Origin: Verrucomicrobiota bacterium
GTDB taxonomy: Bacteria; Verrucomicrobiota; Verrucomicrobiia; Limisphaerales; J093
Assembly (NCBI GenBank): GCA_029556615.1
Contig: JAKQDD010000237.1
Coordinates: forward strand, 1 to 55,470
DNA: 55,470 nt
Direction: 5' to 3'
In this document: positions 26,167 through 34,915 of the stretch, piece after piece
Position numbering within the stretch: the first letter of the stretch is position 1
How the letters are laid out: each line of letters opens with the position of its first letter
Made by a program: the position numbers and the translations under genes
Notes under the pieces: generated by a model
What the model saw: only the letters and a program-made list of their open reading frames with translations
The model's database searches: none
What the model was told of the DNA's origin: nothing

Positions 26167-27344
26167 CGCGAAGCGGCGGGCAACTCGGCGATCCGCAGGT
26201 TCCGGAAGGAGAGATCGGTGGTGGGATCGTGGCCTTGCAGGCTGAGGACGCCGGCCTGGGCGCGGTAGCCCTGCCGGGCGCTTTCCTGAGGCGGCCGGTT
26301 GTCCTGGAAATCGCTCACGAGGTAGCCGTCGATCCAGACGGCCATGTGGCGGCCGTGGGCGATGATCGTCTTCGTGAACCACTGGCCGTCGGTCGATACG
26401 ACCCGGCGGGCAGGCTGTCGGTTGTAGATGCCGCCCGTGCCGAAATCGACCGGCCTGGCGCGATCGTCGCCTTCCCATTGATTTCGAATCTGGCTCTCGT
26501 ACCCGCTCCAGAACTGACCGGGCAGCGCCCTGAAGAAGACGCCGCTGTTGAGGTGCTGGCCATTCGAGATGATGTCCAACTGGAACACGAAATCGGCGAA
26601 GGTCTCGACGGACTGCAAGTCGCCGTTGCCGTTCCTGACGTTGAGCCATCCTTGGGGTGTGACCGAGTAGACGGACTTTCGGCCCGGGATCTCCTTCCAG
26701 CCGGCGAGGTCCTTGCCGTTGAACAGGCTCTTCAGCCCGAGGGGGCGGAGTTTGACATTGCGGAACTTGACGGGGCCGGGGCCGGACCAGTACTGGAGGC
26801 AGATCGGACCGCGGGCAAACCGGGCGTCGCGAGTCTCGACCGCGACGGCTCCGTTGAGTTTGATCTCGACGTCCGGTCCGAGCGCGCGGACGTCGAACCG
26901 GCTCCAGCGGCCTGCGGTGGTTTGCTGGCTGGCGATCCGCTTCCGGCCGCTGAGGCTTCCGGTGGGCCACTGGGGATGCTGATCGCCGATACTGACTTCG
27001 GAGGCGTTCTCGTGGGTGACTTCGCCTTCGGCGGGGCAGCGCAGGAACACGCCGCTATCGGCTGCGGCATCGACCCAGAACTCGACGGACAACTCGAAAT
27101 CGGCAAACTCGGTGGTGGTCCCCAGCATGCCGCGGCCGCTGTCCGGGCGATGGACGATGGCGCCGTCGACGACTTCCCAGACGGCCGGTCCGCGCGGTTT
27201 CCATCCGAACAGTGTCTCTCCGTCGAACAGTTGAATCCAGCCGGCGGCGGCCTCGGCGGGGGGCAGCGTGTCCCCTGCCGCATGGGGCAACCATGGAACA
27301 CTCGGGAGCATGCAAGCCAAGACAAGACGGGTCAGCGTGTTCAT
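26163..27344 (-). CDS. Secreted protein with two DUF1080 (3-keto-disaccharide hydrolase) domains
   Basis: A 393-residue exported protein starting MNTLTRLVLACML with a signal peptide ending near HAAG. The reading frame is open further upstream, but that part runs through a dispersed repeat, so ATG at 27344 is chosen. Two DUF1080 domains are in tandem: GWIQLFDGETLFGWK starts the first (about residues 32-205) and SLFNGKDLAGWK the second (about 207-393). Each is a LamG-like beta-sandwich, with FRNVKLRPL and FRNLRIAEL as the closing strands. DUF1080 proteins are annotated as 3-keto-glycoside hydrolases. Domain duplication in one chain is notable. TAG comes from element copy E. Confidence 0.88.
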   Translation of the reverse strand: MNTLTRLVLACMLPSVPWLPHAAGDTLPPAEAAAGWIQLFDGETLFGWKPRGPAVWEVVDGAIVHRPDSGRGMLGTTTEFADFELSVEFWVDAAADSGVFLRCPAEGEVTHENASEVSIGDQHPQWPTGSLSGRKRIASQQTTAGRWSRFDVRALGPDVEIKLNGAVAVETRDARFARGPICLQYWSGPGPVKFRNVKLRPLGLKSLFNGKDLAGWKEIPGRKSVYSVTPQGWLNVRNGNGDLQSVETFADFVFQLDIISNGQHLNSGVFFRALPGQFWSGYESQIRNQWEGDDRARPVDFGTGGIYNRQPARRVVSTDGQWFTKTIIAHGRHMAVWIDGYLVSDFQDNRPPQESARQGYRAQAGVLSLQGHDPTTDLSFRNLRIAELPAASR

Positions 27345-27414
27345 TCCGTTTGCCGGTGACAATACACGAACAGGAAGAGATCGACAGGAGAAAACCGTCG
27401 TGGCGTGGGCCCGT

Positions 27415-27437
27415 GAGATTTGAGATTTGAGATTGGG
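27415..27437. repeat. 23-bp dispersed repeat, GAGATTT tandem type, copy 1
   Basis: Two full GAGATTT heptamers followed by GAGATTGGG. An identical 23-bp copy is at 37727-37749. Here it lies about 70 bp upstream of the DUF1080 start, in opposite orientation to that gene. A diverged form (TTGAGATTCGAG) lies after gcvH at 39359. Confidence 0.85.
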
Positions 27438-27537
27438 GGCGGCGCTGACACGGCTCACCCCGATCTTTCTCTGCCCGAACTCCTCTCGATTGCTTCGTTT
27501 CTCTGAATTGGGGAGAGGGAGACGGGGGCAGGTGACC

Positions 27538-30222
27538 TTACGTGCGCAGGGTGCCGTCGTCTGGACAGCGTCGTGGGGGGGCGGTATGCCGCCGCATTCG
27601 CCACAGCGCTGCGCATCCCATGAGGAACAGGGCCCACGTGCCCGGTTCGGGAATGGACGGCACGGTGTCGGGATCGGCCGGGGTCAGGCCGGTTTGATGG
27701 TACTGAGCGTCGGTCTCGAGGACGACGGCCCCGCTGAGGGGTGTCACCAGTTGGTAGCGGGTGGCGAGGGCCATGGCTTCATTGAGGTGGCGGGCGCGGT
27801 GGAGTCGGCCGATTTCTTCTGCGGCCCAAAGGCGCACCAAGTGAAGCGAGCCCTCGACGCTGTTGGAGGAGCCTGCGGTGTCCGGAGCTTTGCCGGGGGT
27901 GAAGTGCCGCGTCGGGGACGGGGAGGAGGCGGTCCAGGCGCGTGCGAGCCGGTCGAGGTCTTCGCGAAGCGATCCGAGGCGAGGGACGGCCTGCAGCTCG
28001 GGGTAACGCTCCAGTTGTTCAAACACCCGATTGGGTCCCTGCGTGACGGCGCAAGCGAGGATCATCGGGCCTTCGGAGGAGCGGTCGAAGACCTGGCGGA
28101 TGGCATCGACGGACCCGAGCTGGACGGGTTGGGGTGCGTGGATCCAGAGGACGAGTGCGTCCGGTTTTTCCGCGGCGCGATGCCAGCCTTGGACGAGGCC
28201 GGCGAGGTTGTCGTTTCCCCCGTGGAAGTCGTAGTCACGGATGGCCGCCGCCAGCCTTGAACGGGCGTCCGGGTCGGAAGTCGCGAACGGGGATGCCATC
28301 TCGACGACGGCGTCACCGGCGACCAAGGCCGCGAGTTCGAGGCCGGGTGGGAGCGAGTGGATCCAGGCGGCGAGCTCCTCGCGACGGGGCGCCATGCCGG
28401 CGGAACCATCGATGACGAGGGCGATCCGCGACGGCTTGGTGGCCGGTTTGAGCAGGAGGGTTTGATGCAGAACGGGGTGTTCGGGGTCGCGGGGGTTTCT
28501 GGCCCAGGCGGAAGCGGTCCCGGCCGGGCGTGGAACGCGAATCAGGCTCGAGGGGGAGGCGAGGTCGGTTTCGCTCAGGAGGGCGCGCACGGTGTTTTGA
28601 GGCGAGGGATGGGCGCCGGGTGGCGGGGACTCACCGTGCGCGGCGATCGGCGACGTGGATTCGGCCCACGCGGTGTGCCGGAGTTCTGGGGGGACGGTGA
28701 AGTTTCTTTCGACGAAGCACGGCCATTGGAAGAGGGCGTCGGTCATCGAGTCGAGCAGGAGCGGGGAGGTGATGCCCAGGCGGATGCGCATGGTGCCGCC
28801 TTCGGCCGGGATGGGGAAGCACTGCACCAGGACGCGGTCGGGTCCGCAGGTTGTGACGAGGACGGGATCGCGTCGCTGCTGGATGGCGATCTGCTGGTAG
28901 GCCTGGCGCACGGCGCTGCGGGTCGAGAAGGCGGCTTCGCGGGGTTCGCCGTTCACCCAGAGGGTGAGCCGTGAGACGACGCCTCCCGGGGGGAGTTGGA
29001 TTTGGGCTCGCGCCTCTCGCTGGCGGGCGGAGTCGTTCTTGAATTCGAGCGTCCATTCCGTGTAAGCGAGGGCGGGTCCGGGTTCGATGACCGCATCCAA
29101 TCGCGAACTCAGGAGCTGGAGGCCCTTGATGCGGCCGCCGACGCGTTCGCCGCCCTGGTCGGTGTCCCAGGTCCAATCGTCGAGCCCTGACCATCGGCCG
29201 CGTGCGGTTCGCACGGGCGGGGCGGGGACGGCATTGAAGGGGTTACCGGTGACTCGATAGTAGATCTGGCGGGCTTGTTCGGGCCAGACGGGGCGCTGGC
29301 TGGCGAGCAACCAGGTCACGAGGTCCATGCTTTGTGCGCGGGGGGTTCGGCCGTAGCAATCGCGGAGCATGACCTGTTCGTCTCCCACGGCCCGGAGCCA
29401 GCGGAGGCCGCGCTGCCGGCTTGGGGCGTCTTCCGCGGCCGCCTGTTGGAGGGCCCAGCGCGTGATCCACCCCCGGGAATCGATGATCAACAGCGCCATG
29501 AGGGCGAGTGCGAATCCGGGCCACGCTGCGCACCGAAGATCTCCGGCCCGTCGCTGCAGGTGCCGGCGCAGGGAGAGGGCGGTGATGAACGCCAGCATCG
29601 GTGCCCAGGGCAGGAGGCCGATGCCCATGGCGATGAGGCCGAACACCCCTGGGAGCAAGAGGGGGATGTAGCGGATGGCGTAGAAGAGCGAGACGCCGAT
29701 GGCGATGCCGTTGCTCCAGGCCAGCCAGCGGAGGGAGCCGGGCGCGGTCCGGTCGAGGCGCAGCAGGACCAGGGCGTTTGCGGCAGGGACGAGGCCGACG
29801 AGCAGGATGTGCCAGAGCGTGGGGATGGGGTCAAAGAACTCCGCGGCGCACATCCCGGTGCTCCACTCGATGAGGAGGGTGGCGAGGGGGAGGATGACCC
29901 CTGGGAACCACCATCCGACGCTGGGCGGTGTTGCCTGGGGCGTCTTGGGGTTGGCGGATCCGGGCGCGGGGGTAGCGGGTGTGGCGGGCGGGGGCGACGG
30001 GGAGTCAGGGGGCGGTTCGGGTGCGCCGATGCGTTGGAGCAAGCGGCGCAGGTCATCGGCAGTGACCACGCGCAGGCCGGCGGCGGCGGCTTCCCGTTCC
30101 AGGTGGCGGCGGAGGTCGTCGGTGACCTCCGCGGGATCGGCGCCGGATGCCGCCAGGGACGGTCGGATCCGATCGAAATAGCGCTCGAGTTCCTCCCTGG
30201 CGCCTTGGGTCCAAGCGATCAT
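27538..30222 (-). CDS. HAAS-VIT-VWA membrane protein with PEP-CTERM tail
   Basis: An 894-residue protein. ATG at 30222 overlaps the PadR stop (ATGA) and has AAAGGA eight bases upstream; the longer open frame upstream runs out of phase through padR. Residues 1-70 (REELERYFDRIRPSL) are HAAS-like, a domain typical of PadR partners. Membrane helices at about residues 105-245. A VIT domain at about 370-490 (LEFKNDSARQREARAQIQLP; VLVQCFPIP). A VWA fold near 590-760, beginning ALVIDGSAGM, where the MIDAS motif DxSxS has lost its last Ser. It ends with PEP-CTERM: IPEPGTWALFLMG, a hydrophobic helix and MRRH. Known PEP-CTERM proteins are processed by exosortase, which is not in this window. Its control by PadR is inference. 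Confidence 0.85.
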   Translation of the reverse strand: MIAWTQGAREELERYFDRIRPSLAASGADPAEVTDDLRRHLEREAAAAGLRVVTADDLRRLLQRIGAPEPPPDSPSPPPATPATPAPGSANPKTPQATPPSVGWWFPGVILPLATLLIEWSTGMCAAEFFDPIPTLWHILLVGLVPAANALVLLRLDRTAPGSLRWLAWSNGIAIGVSLFYAIRYIPLLLPGVFGLIAMGIGLLPWAPMLAFITALSLRRHLQRRAGDLRCAAWPGFALALMALLIIDSRGWITRWALQQAAAEDAPSRQRGLRWLRAVGDEQVMLRDCYGRTPRAQSMDLVTWLLASQRPVWPEQARQIYYRVTGNPFNAVPAPPVRTARGRWSGLDDWTWDTDQGGERVGGRIKGLQLLSSRLDAVIEPGPALAYTEWTLEFKNDSARQREARAQIQLPPGGVVSRLTLWVNGEPREAAFSTRSAVRQAYQQIAIQQRRDPVLVTTCGPDRVLVQCFPIPAEGGTMRIRLGITSPLLLDSMTDALFQWPCFVERNFTVPPELRHTAWAESTSPIAAHGESPPPGAHPSPQNTVRALLSETDLASPSSLIRVPRPAGTASAWARNPRDPEHPVLHQTLLLKPATKPSRIALVIDGSAGMAPRREELAAWIHSLPPGLELAALVAGDAVVEMASPFATSDPDARSRLAAAIRDYDFHGGNDNLAGLVQGWHRAAEKPDALVLWIHAPQPVQLGSVDAIRQVFDRSSEGPMILACAVTQGPNRVFEQLERYPELQAVPRLGSLREDLDRLARAWTASSPSPTRHFTPGKAPDTAGSSNSVEGSLHLVRLWAAEEIGRLHRARHLNEAMALATRYQLVTPLSGAVVLETDAQYHQTGLTPADPDTVPSIPEPGTWALFLMGCAALWRMRRHTAPPRRCPDDGTLRT

Positions 30223-30566
30223 ACAGCGGTTCCTTTCTTCCGCAGCAACGCGGCGTCCTGGTTTACTCGGTCCATGTAGTCGATCATCAGATCCAGCACG
30301 GTTCGTCCTTCGGCAGTCAGCGCGTAGTACTTGCGGGCGGGGCCTTCGGGCGACTCTTCGAGCCGGGTGCTGACCAACCCCTGGAGTCGGAGCCGGGAGA
30401 GCAGCGGATAGAGGGTGCCTTCGGTGATGCCCAATCCCGGCAGGGCGACGAGATGTCGTACCAACTCGTAGCCGTACTGCTCGCGTTCCGCCAGGACGCT
30501 CAAGATGCAGAGGTCGAGCAGGCCCTTTCGGACTTGGACCGTCCAGTTGTCGAAGTAGTCGCTCAT
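30219..30566 (-). CDS. PadR-family transcriptional regulator
   Basis: A 115-residue PadR repressor-type protein: MSDYFDNWTVQVRKGLLDLCILSVLA, then the winged helix (EQYGYELVRHL, ITEGTLYPLLSRLRLQGLV, ARKYYALTAEG) and a C-terminal dimerisation helix (VLDLMIDYMDRVN). AGGAGGT lies eight bases before the ATG. The start overlaps the upstream membrane-protein stop (ATGA) and its stop overlaps the next start (ATGA), so three genes are coupled. It probably binds the paired palindromes at 31270-31300. Confidence 0.93.
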   Translation of the reverse strand: MSDYFDNWTVQVRKGLLDLCILSVLAEREQYGYELVRHLVALPGLGITEGTLYPLLSRLRLQGLVSTRLEESPEGPARKYYALTAEGRTVLDLMIDYMDRVNQDAALLRKKGTAV

Positions 30567-31273
30567 GGGTTAGGCACCTCCTGCGGGCGTGGGGAGGGTT
30601 TGGGTACGAAGTAATCGGCGGACCGTCCGAAGTGGCGCCAGAGGCAGACGGCCAGGGCCAGCGCAAGCAGCGTGGACCCGTAGTTCACCGACACCTCCGG
30701 GGGCTCGGCTCTCTCGATCTCCGTATAGCGAAGCTGAAACGCGAGGCTCAAAGCAGCGAAGGCGATGAGGATAAGAATGGGGAGTGCGATCCGCTGCGTT
30801 CGCCGCAAGCCGAGCCAGAGCAGGCCGAAGGCCATGGCCTGGACCGGGAGGTGCAGCACGAGGAAGAAGCCCATGACTTCATCGGCGCCTTTGCGGGAGG
30901 CGAGCGAAGCGGCCCAGATGGCGCCGAGGAGGGCGGCGGCGAGGGGGCCGGCGGCTGCGAGGCTGGCATGAGGCGAATGGAGGGAGGGGTAGTGCCTGAC
31001 GAGGAGCGCGAAGGAGAGCCAGGCGGCGACCCAGCAGGCATTGAAGCTGCCGAGAATCAAGCCAAGCCAGAATACGCCGTGGGTGTGGGCGGTGCCGGCG
31101 AGCCAAGGGAGACCGGGGAGCAGGTTGACGGGGGTATGCGGGGTCAGGTAGGCGGATTCGAGGCGTGCGAGGAGGAAAGCGGCGAAGGGGAGAGCGATCC
31201 AGGACGTCCAGAGGAAACGGGCGTCGGGACAGAGGAAACGGAAGATCAAGCATTGGCCGACTTTCGACTGCAT
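30563..31273 (-). CDS. Integral membrane protein, first gene of the PadR operon
   Basis: A protein of about 236 residues with six or so hydrophobic segments (WTSWIALPFAAFLLA, VFWLGLILGSFNACW, LAAALLGAIWAASLA, VMGFFLVLHLPVQAM, IALPILILIAFAALSLAF, LLALALAVCLW). I do not recognise the family. ATG at 31273 (MQSKVGQ) is preferred to a start further out at 31309, which lies beyond the operator-like palindromes. It still overlaps the first palindrome, so the mRNA may be leaderless or a later start (TTG in the CLIFRF region) may be used. It is coupled to padR by an ATGA overlap. Confidence 0.7.
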   Translation of the reverse strand: MQSKVGQCLIFRFLCPDARFLWTSWIALPFAAFLLARLESAYLTPHTPVNLLPGLPWLAGTAHTHGVFWLGLILGSFNACWVAAWLSFALLVRHYPSLHSPHASLAAAGPLAAALLGAIWAASLASRKGADEVMGFFLVLHLPVQAMAFGLLWLGLRRTQRIALPILILIAFAALSLAFQLRYTEIERAEPPEVSVNYGSTLLALALAVCLWRHFGRSADYFVPKPSPRPQEVPNP

Positions 31274-31300
31274 AGTACTATGCAGTGCATAGTACCATGC
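31270..31300. promoter_or_regulatory. Doubled palindrome, probable PadR operator between divergent operons
   Basis: GCATAGTACTATGC (31270-31283) is a perfect 14-bp palindrome. GCATAGTACCATGC (31287-31300) repeats it 17 bp on with one mismatch. It holds TACTAT boxes usable as -10 elements on the minus strand. Dyads around TAGTA are common PadR targets. Its place between the PadR operon and the POT gene implies autoregulation, possibly with control of the transporter. No binding data are available. Confidence 0.65.
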
Positions 31301-31368
31301 AATACCCAATGCAAGAACTTTTTTTTGTCGGGGTTTTCATCGGCGGTGTGAACTGGTATCACGAGGGC

Positions 31369-32718
31369 ATGGCCAATGCTGAAGCGGCGTCGCAGGGTTC
31401 ATGGCGGTTTCCGAAGACGTTCTGGGTGGCGAATGTCACGGAGTTGTTCGAGCGGGCGGCGTACTATGGGACCTTCATTGCGGCGCGGACGTATTTGATC
31501 CGGGTTGTTGGGCTTGACGATGTGGAGGCGGGGTTTGTGGCCGGGTTGTTTGGGGCCTTGATCTACCTGTTCCCGTTTTTCAGCGGTGCGATCGCGGACC
31601 GGCTGGGATTTCGTCGGTCGCTGCTGATGGCCTTCGGCCTCTTGGCGGCGGGCTACAGCGTGCTGGGGATGTTCCACACGATGGCGCCGGTGGGGGCGGG
31701 TTTGTTTCTGGTGGTACTGGGCGGGTCCTTTGTGAAGCCGGTGATTACGGGCACTGCGGCGCGGTGTTCAACGGAGGCGAACCGGGCGCGGGCGTTTTCG
31801 ATTTTCTACATGATGGTGAACATCGGGTCCTTCACGGGCAAGACCGTGGTGGCGCCGATTCGGATCGATTGGGGGGTGCAGCATGTGCCTTGGTTTTCGG
31901 CGGGGGCGGCGCTGGCGGCGCTGGTGATCACGGCGCTGTTCTATTGGCCGGGGGAGGGCGGAAGCGAACGGCCGCGGAGTCTTGCGGAGACGTGGAGGGG
32001 GTTGGTGATGGTGCTGGGGAACCTGCGGTTTTTCGCCTTGATTCTGATCACCGCCGGCTTCTGGGCGATCCAGGGTCAACTGTATGCGTCGATGCCTGAC
32101 TACGTGATTCGGATGGCGGGGGAGACGTACAAGCCCGAGTGGTACGCGAACGTGAATCCGCTGGTGGTTGTGGGGTGCGTGTTATGGGTGACGCAATGGA
32201 TTCGCCGTTGGCCACCGGCGCGGGCGATCACGGTGGCGATGGCGCTGATTCCGCTGTCGTCGTTGGCGATGGCGATGTCTCATCGATGGACGGGAACCGT
32301 GCAGGTGTTGGGTTTGAGTCTGCACCCGATCACGGTGACGATGATCGTGGGGATTGCCATCCAGGGCTTTGCGGAGTGTTTCCTGTCGCCGAAGTACCTC
32401 GAGTTTGCCTCGAAGCAAGCGCCGCCTGGCCGGGAGGGTTTGTATCTCGGGTTTGCGCATCTGAACACGTTCTTCGCGTGGCTGTTCGGGTTCATCTTTG
32501 CCGGCTACATGCTCAAGGCCTTCTGTCCGGACCCGCGGACGCTTTCGCCGGCGATTCAGGCGCAGCATGCGCAGTGGTTGGCGGGGCAGGCGGCGATGCC
32601 GTCGGTCTACGCCCACGCTCACTACCTCTGGTATGCGTTTGCGGGCGTCGGGGTGGTGTCGTTGGCGTTGATGGGAGTGTATCTGGTCTGGACGCGTCGG
32701 GTGGATCGCCGGGCCTAG
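31369..32718 (+). CDS. POT/PTR-family proton-dependent oligopeptide transporter
   Basis: A 449-residue MFS transporter of the POT/PTR family. ATG at 31369 (MANAEAAS) is chosen, as it lies past the operator and has GAGGG just upstream. The ExxER motif (ELFERAAYYG) near residue 24, needed for proton coupling in POT proteins, is present. FVKPVITGTAARCS corresponds to the family's loop after helix 4, and about 12 membrane helices are visible. It would import di- or tripeptides with protons. The TAG stop lies in a CTAG that begins element copy H. mutL follows 62 bp later. Confidence 0.88.
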   Translation: MANAEAASQGSWRFPKTFWVANVTELFERAAYYGTFIAARTYLIRVVGLDDVEAGFVAGLFGALIYLFPFFSGAIADRLGFRRSLLMAFGLLAAGYSVLGMFHTMAPVGAGLFLVVLGGSFVKPVITGTAARCSTEANRARAFSIFYMMVNIGSFTGKTVVAPIRIDWGVQHVPWFSAGAALAALVITALFYWPGEGGSERPRSLAETWRGLVMVLGNLRFFALILITAGFWAIQGQLYASMPDYVIRMAGETYKPEWYANVNPLVVVGCVLWVTQWIRRWPPARAITVAMALIPLSSLAMAMSHRWTGTVQVLGLSLHPITVTMIVGIAIQGFAECFLSPKYLEFASKQAPPGREGLYLGFAHLNTFFAWLFGFIFAGYMLKAFCPDPRTLSPAIQAQHAQWLAGQAAMPSVYAHAHYLWYAFAGVGVVSLALMGVYLVWTRRVDRRA

Positions 32719-32737
32719 AGTCCTCGATTCGTGGAAA
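32715..32737 (+). repeat. CTAG-bounded element, left-end fragment H
   Basis: Only the left terminus remains: CTAGAGTCCTCGATTCGTG, matching copies C, F and G at 17 of 19 positions. The CTAG carries the TAG stop of the POT transporter gene. Confidence 0.65.
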
Positions 32738-32780
32738 GTCGGTTTCCTCCGGCGTCCGGCTCGGTTATAGTAAGCGCTAC

Positions 32781-34838
32781 ATGAACCGCATCCGCCTGCT
32801 GTCCGAGCAGGTTGCCAACCAGATTGCCGCCGGCGAGGTGATCGAGCGTCCGGCCAGCGTTGTCAAGGAACTGGTCGAGAACGCTCTCGATGCCGGGGCG
32901 CGCCGGGTTCTGGTCGAGATTCAGGCTGGGGGCCGCAGCTTGATACGTGTGACTGACGACGGGGTGGGGATGAGCCGGGACGACGCGTTGCTCTGCTTCG
33001 AGCGGCATGCGACCAGCAAAATACGGCGCGCGGAGGATCTGGCAGGGGTCACCACCCTGGGCTTTCGCGGGGAGGCGCTTCCGAGCATTGCGAGCGTCAG
33101 CCGGCTGACCCTGACCACGCGGGAGCGGGAGGAGACGGGTTCGGAGGCGACGCAGGTGGTTTTCAATGGCGGCCGCCTGGTCGAGGTGCGGACGGCCAGC
33201 GGTCCCCCCGGGACGTCGGTCGAGGTGCGGGCTCTCTTTTTCAATCTACCTGCCCGGCGGAAGTTTCTGAAGAGCCAGGAGACGGAATGGGCGCACATCC
33301 AGCATTGGGTGTTGTTGGCGGCGTTGGCGCATCCGCACGTTGGATTCACGCTGGAGCATGAGCAACGGGTGATCTGGCGATTGTCGCCGGTGGGTGGGGA
33401 GGGGGCGCCTGGGGAGAAGCTGGCGGCCTTGAAGGAGCGGCTTCGGGGCTTGATGCCGGATGCATCGCGCTTGTTGGCGGTGGATGCCGGCAGGATTCTC
33501 CCCGAGTGGGAGGCTTCATCGGGGAGGCCGGGCTTGGTGGAGACTGAGGAGGGTGCGGCTGTGAGCGGGGAGCCGGCGGACGCGTCCTCCGGGGAGGTGC
33601 GTCTTTGGGGGTACATCGGGGCACCGGGGGTATCGCGGGCCACGCGCGAGGAGCAGCATTTGTTTGTGAACCGTCGGCCGGTTGAGAATCGCGCCCTTAA
33701 TTTCGCACTGTTGGAAGGGTATCACACCGCCCTGATGAAGGGCCGTTATCCGGTCTGCTGTCTGTTTCTCGAGCTCGATCCGGGGCGTGTGGACGTCAAC
33801 ATCCATCCTGCCAAGCGGGAAGTCCGATTCCGGGAGGAGCGAGCGGTTCGAGGGTTTGTGACCGCCACGGTTCGCGGGGCGCTGCTGGCATTTCACCGGC
33901 CGGGGTCGGTGTCGGCCCTTTCGGGCGAGGGCGGTTCCGGTCTGGCGGCGTCTTTCCCCGGGGGATTGTCGGGGCCGGTGGAGGGGGGGGCTTCCGCGGT
34001 GGCGTTGGCGTCGCCGGTTTCCCCCCTGCCGGTCGGACCCGCACCGGGGTTGCCGGGGAGGGGCAGGACCGACGAGTTGCCGATGGAGCAGAGTCGGGGG
34101 GTCTTACCGGCACCGGCGGGCGGTGTATTGCCTGGGGGGGTGGGGGTGGCGGGAGGGGGGATGGCAGTTCCGGGGGGGGAGGCGCCGGCGGCATCGGCGG
34201 GTGTGGTGCCGCCGGGTGCGGCGGTTCCGGGGCCGGTGGGAATGCCGCTGTTGAGCGTGCCGCTGCGGGTGTTGGGGGTGATTGGGCGGCTGTATGTGGT
34301 TTTGGAGTCCGACCGCGGCCTGGTGTTGCTGGACCAGCATGCGGCGCACGAGCGGGTGTTGTTCGAGCAAATGCTGGCCCGGATGGAGCGGCGCGAAGCC
34401 CCATCGCAGCGGCTCTTGTTGCCGGAGACGGTTGAATTGCCGCCCCGGGAGGCACAATTCGTCCGGGAGAATCTGCCGGTCCTGGTCCGGCTGGGGGTGG
34501 GGTTGAGCGAATTTGGCGAGCACACCTTCCTGCTGGACGCGGTGCCGCCGTTTGTGAAGGTGTCGGAGGCGCGGTCTTTTGTGATGGAGCTGGTGGATGG
34601 TCTTCGGGCGGCGGGCCGCGAGGTGAACGCGCTGCGTTTGGGGGAGGAGATGGTGGCCAAGACCGTCTGTCGTCATGCGGTGAAGGCGCATGATCCGCTG
34701 AGTTCGCCGGAGATTGAGAATCTGCTGACGGACTTGCGGCAATGCGGCATGCCCTACACGTGTCCGCACGGGCGGCCGACGATCATCGAGCTGAGCTACC
34801 GGGAGCTGGACCGCAAGTTTGGTCGGATCACGCCTTGA
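32781..34838 (+). CDS. mutL: DNA mismatch repair protein MutL
   Basis: A 685-residue MutL. The N-terminal GHKL ATPase has IAAGEVIERPASVVKELVEN (Bergerat motif with N for ATP-Mg), DDGVGM, GFRGEALPSI, and NIHPAKREVRF at the end of the transducer domain. The linker (about residues 370-490) is Pro/Gly/Ala/Val-rich and low in complexity. The C-terminal domain has DQHAAHERVLFE from residue 518, fitting the DQHAx2Ex4E metal site of endonuclease-type MutL, and CPHGRPT near the end. So this is a nicking MutL. A TATAGT at 32766-32771 ends nine bases before the ATG, suggesting a nearly leaderless mRNA. No mutS is in the window. Confidence 0.95.
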   Translation: MNRIRLLSEQVANQIAAGEVIERPASVVKELVENALDAGARRVLVEIQAGGRSLIRVTDDGVGMSRDDALLCFERHATSKIRRAEDLAGVTTLGFRGEALPSIASVSRLTLTTREREETGSEATQVVFNGGRLVEVRTASGPPGTSVEVRALFFNLPARRKFLKSQETEWAHIQHWVLLAALAHPHVGFTLEHEQRVIWRLSPVGGEGAPGEKLAALKERLRGLMPDASRLLAVDAGRILPEWEASSGRPGLVETEEGAAVSGEPADASSGEVRLWGYIGAPGVSRATREEQHLFVNRRPVENRALNFALLEGYHTALMKGRYPVCCLFLELDPGRVDVNIHPAKREVRFREERAVRGFVTATVRGALLAFHRPGSVSALSGEGGSGLAASFPGGLSGPVEGGASAVALASPVSPLPVGPAPGLPGRGRTDELPMEQSRGVLPAPAGGVLPGGVGVAGGGMAVPGGEAPAASAGVVPPGAAVPGPVGMPLLSVPLRVLGVIGRLYVVLESDRGLVLLDQHAAHERVLFEQMLARMERREAPSQRLLLPETVELPPREAQFVRENLPVLVRLGVGLSEFGEHTFLLDAVPPFVKVSEARSFVMELVDGLRAAGREVNALRLGEEMVAKTVCRHAVKAHDPLSSPEIENLLTDLRQCGMPYTCPHGRPTIIELSYRELDRKFGRITP

Positions 34839-34863
34839 CTCCGCGTTTGCGAAACACAATATT
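34835..34863 (+). promoter_or_regulatory. Candidate rpoD promoter
   Basis: TTGACT at 34835-34840 and AATATT at 34858-34863 with a 17-bp spacer. The -35 overlaps the mutL stop codon. The ATG of rpoD is about 50 bp downstream. Sequence match only. Confidence 0.4.
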
Positions 34864-34915
34864 GCCGGGCTAATTTGTTCGCGTTGTGGGGGGTCAGGTA
34901 CCTCCCAGACATGCT

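Noticed and set aside
27345..27458. N-terminal extension of the double DUF1080 gene
   Set aside because: It would translate the dispersed GAGATTT repeat and place residues before a clear signal peptide.
30223..30666. N-terminal extension of the VIT/PEP-CTERM gene
   Set aside because: That part is an out-of-frame reading of padR and has Arg/Pro-rich shadow composition; the ATGA overlap fixes the start at 30222.
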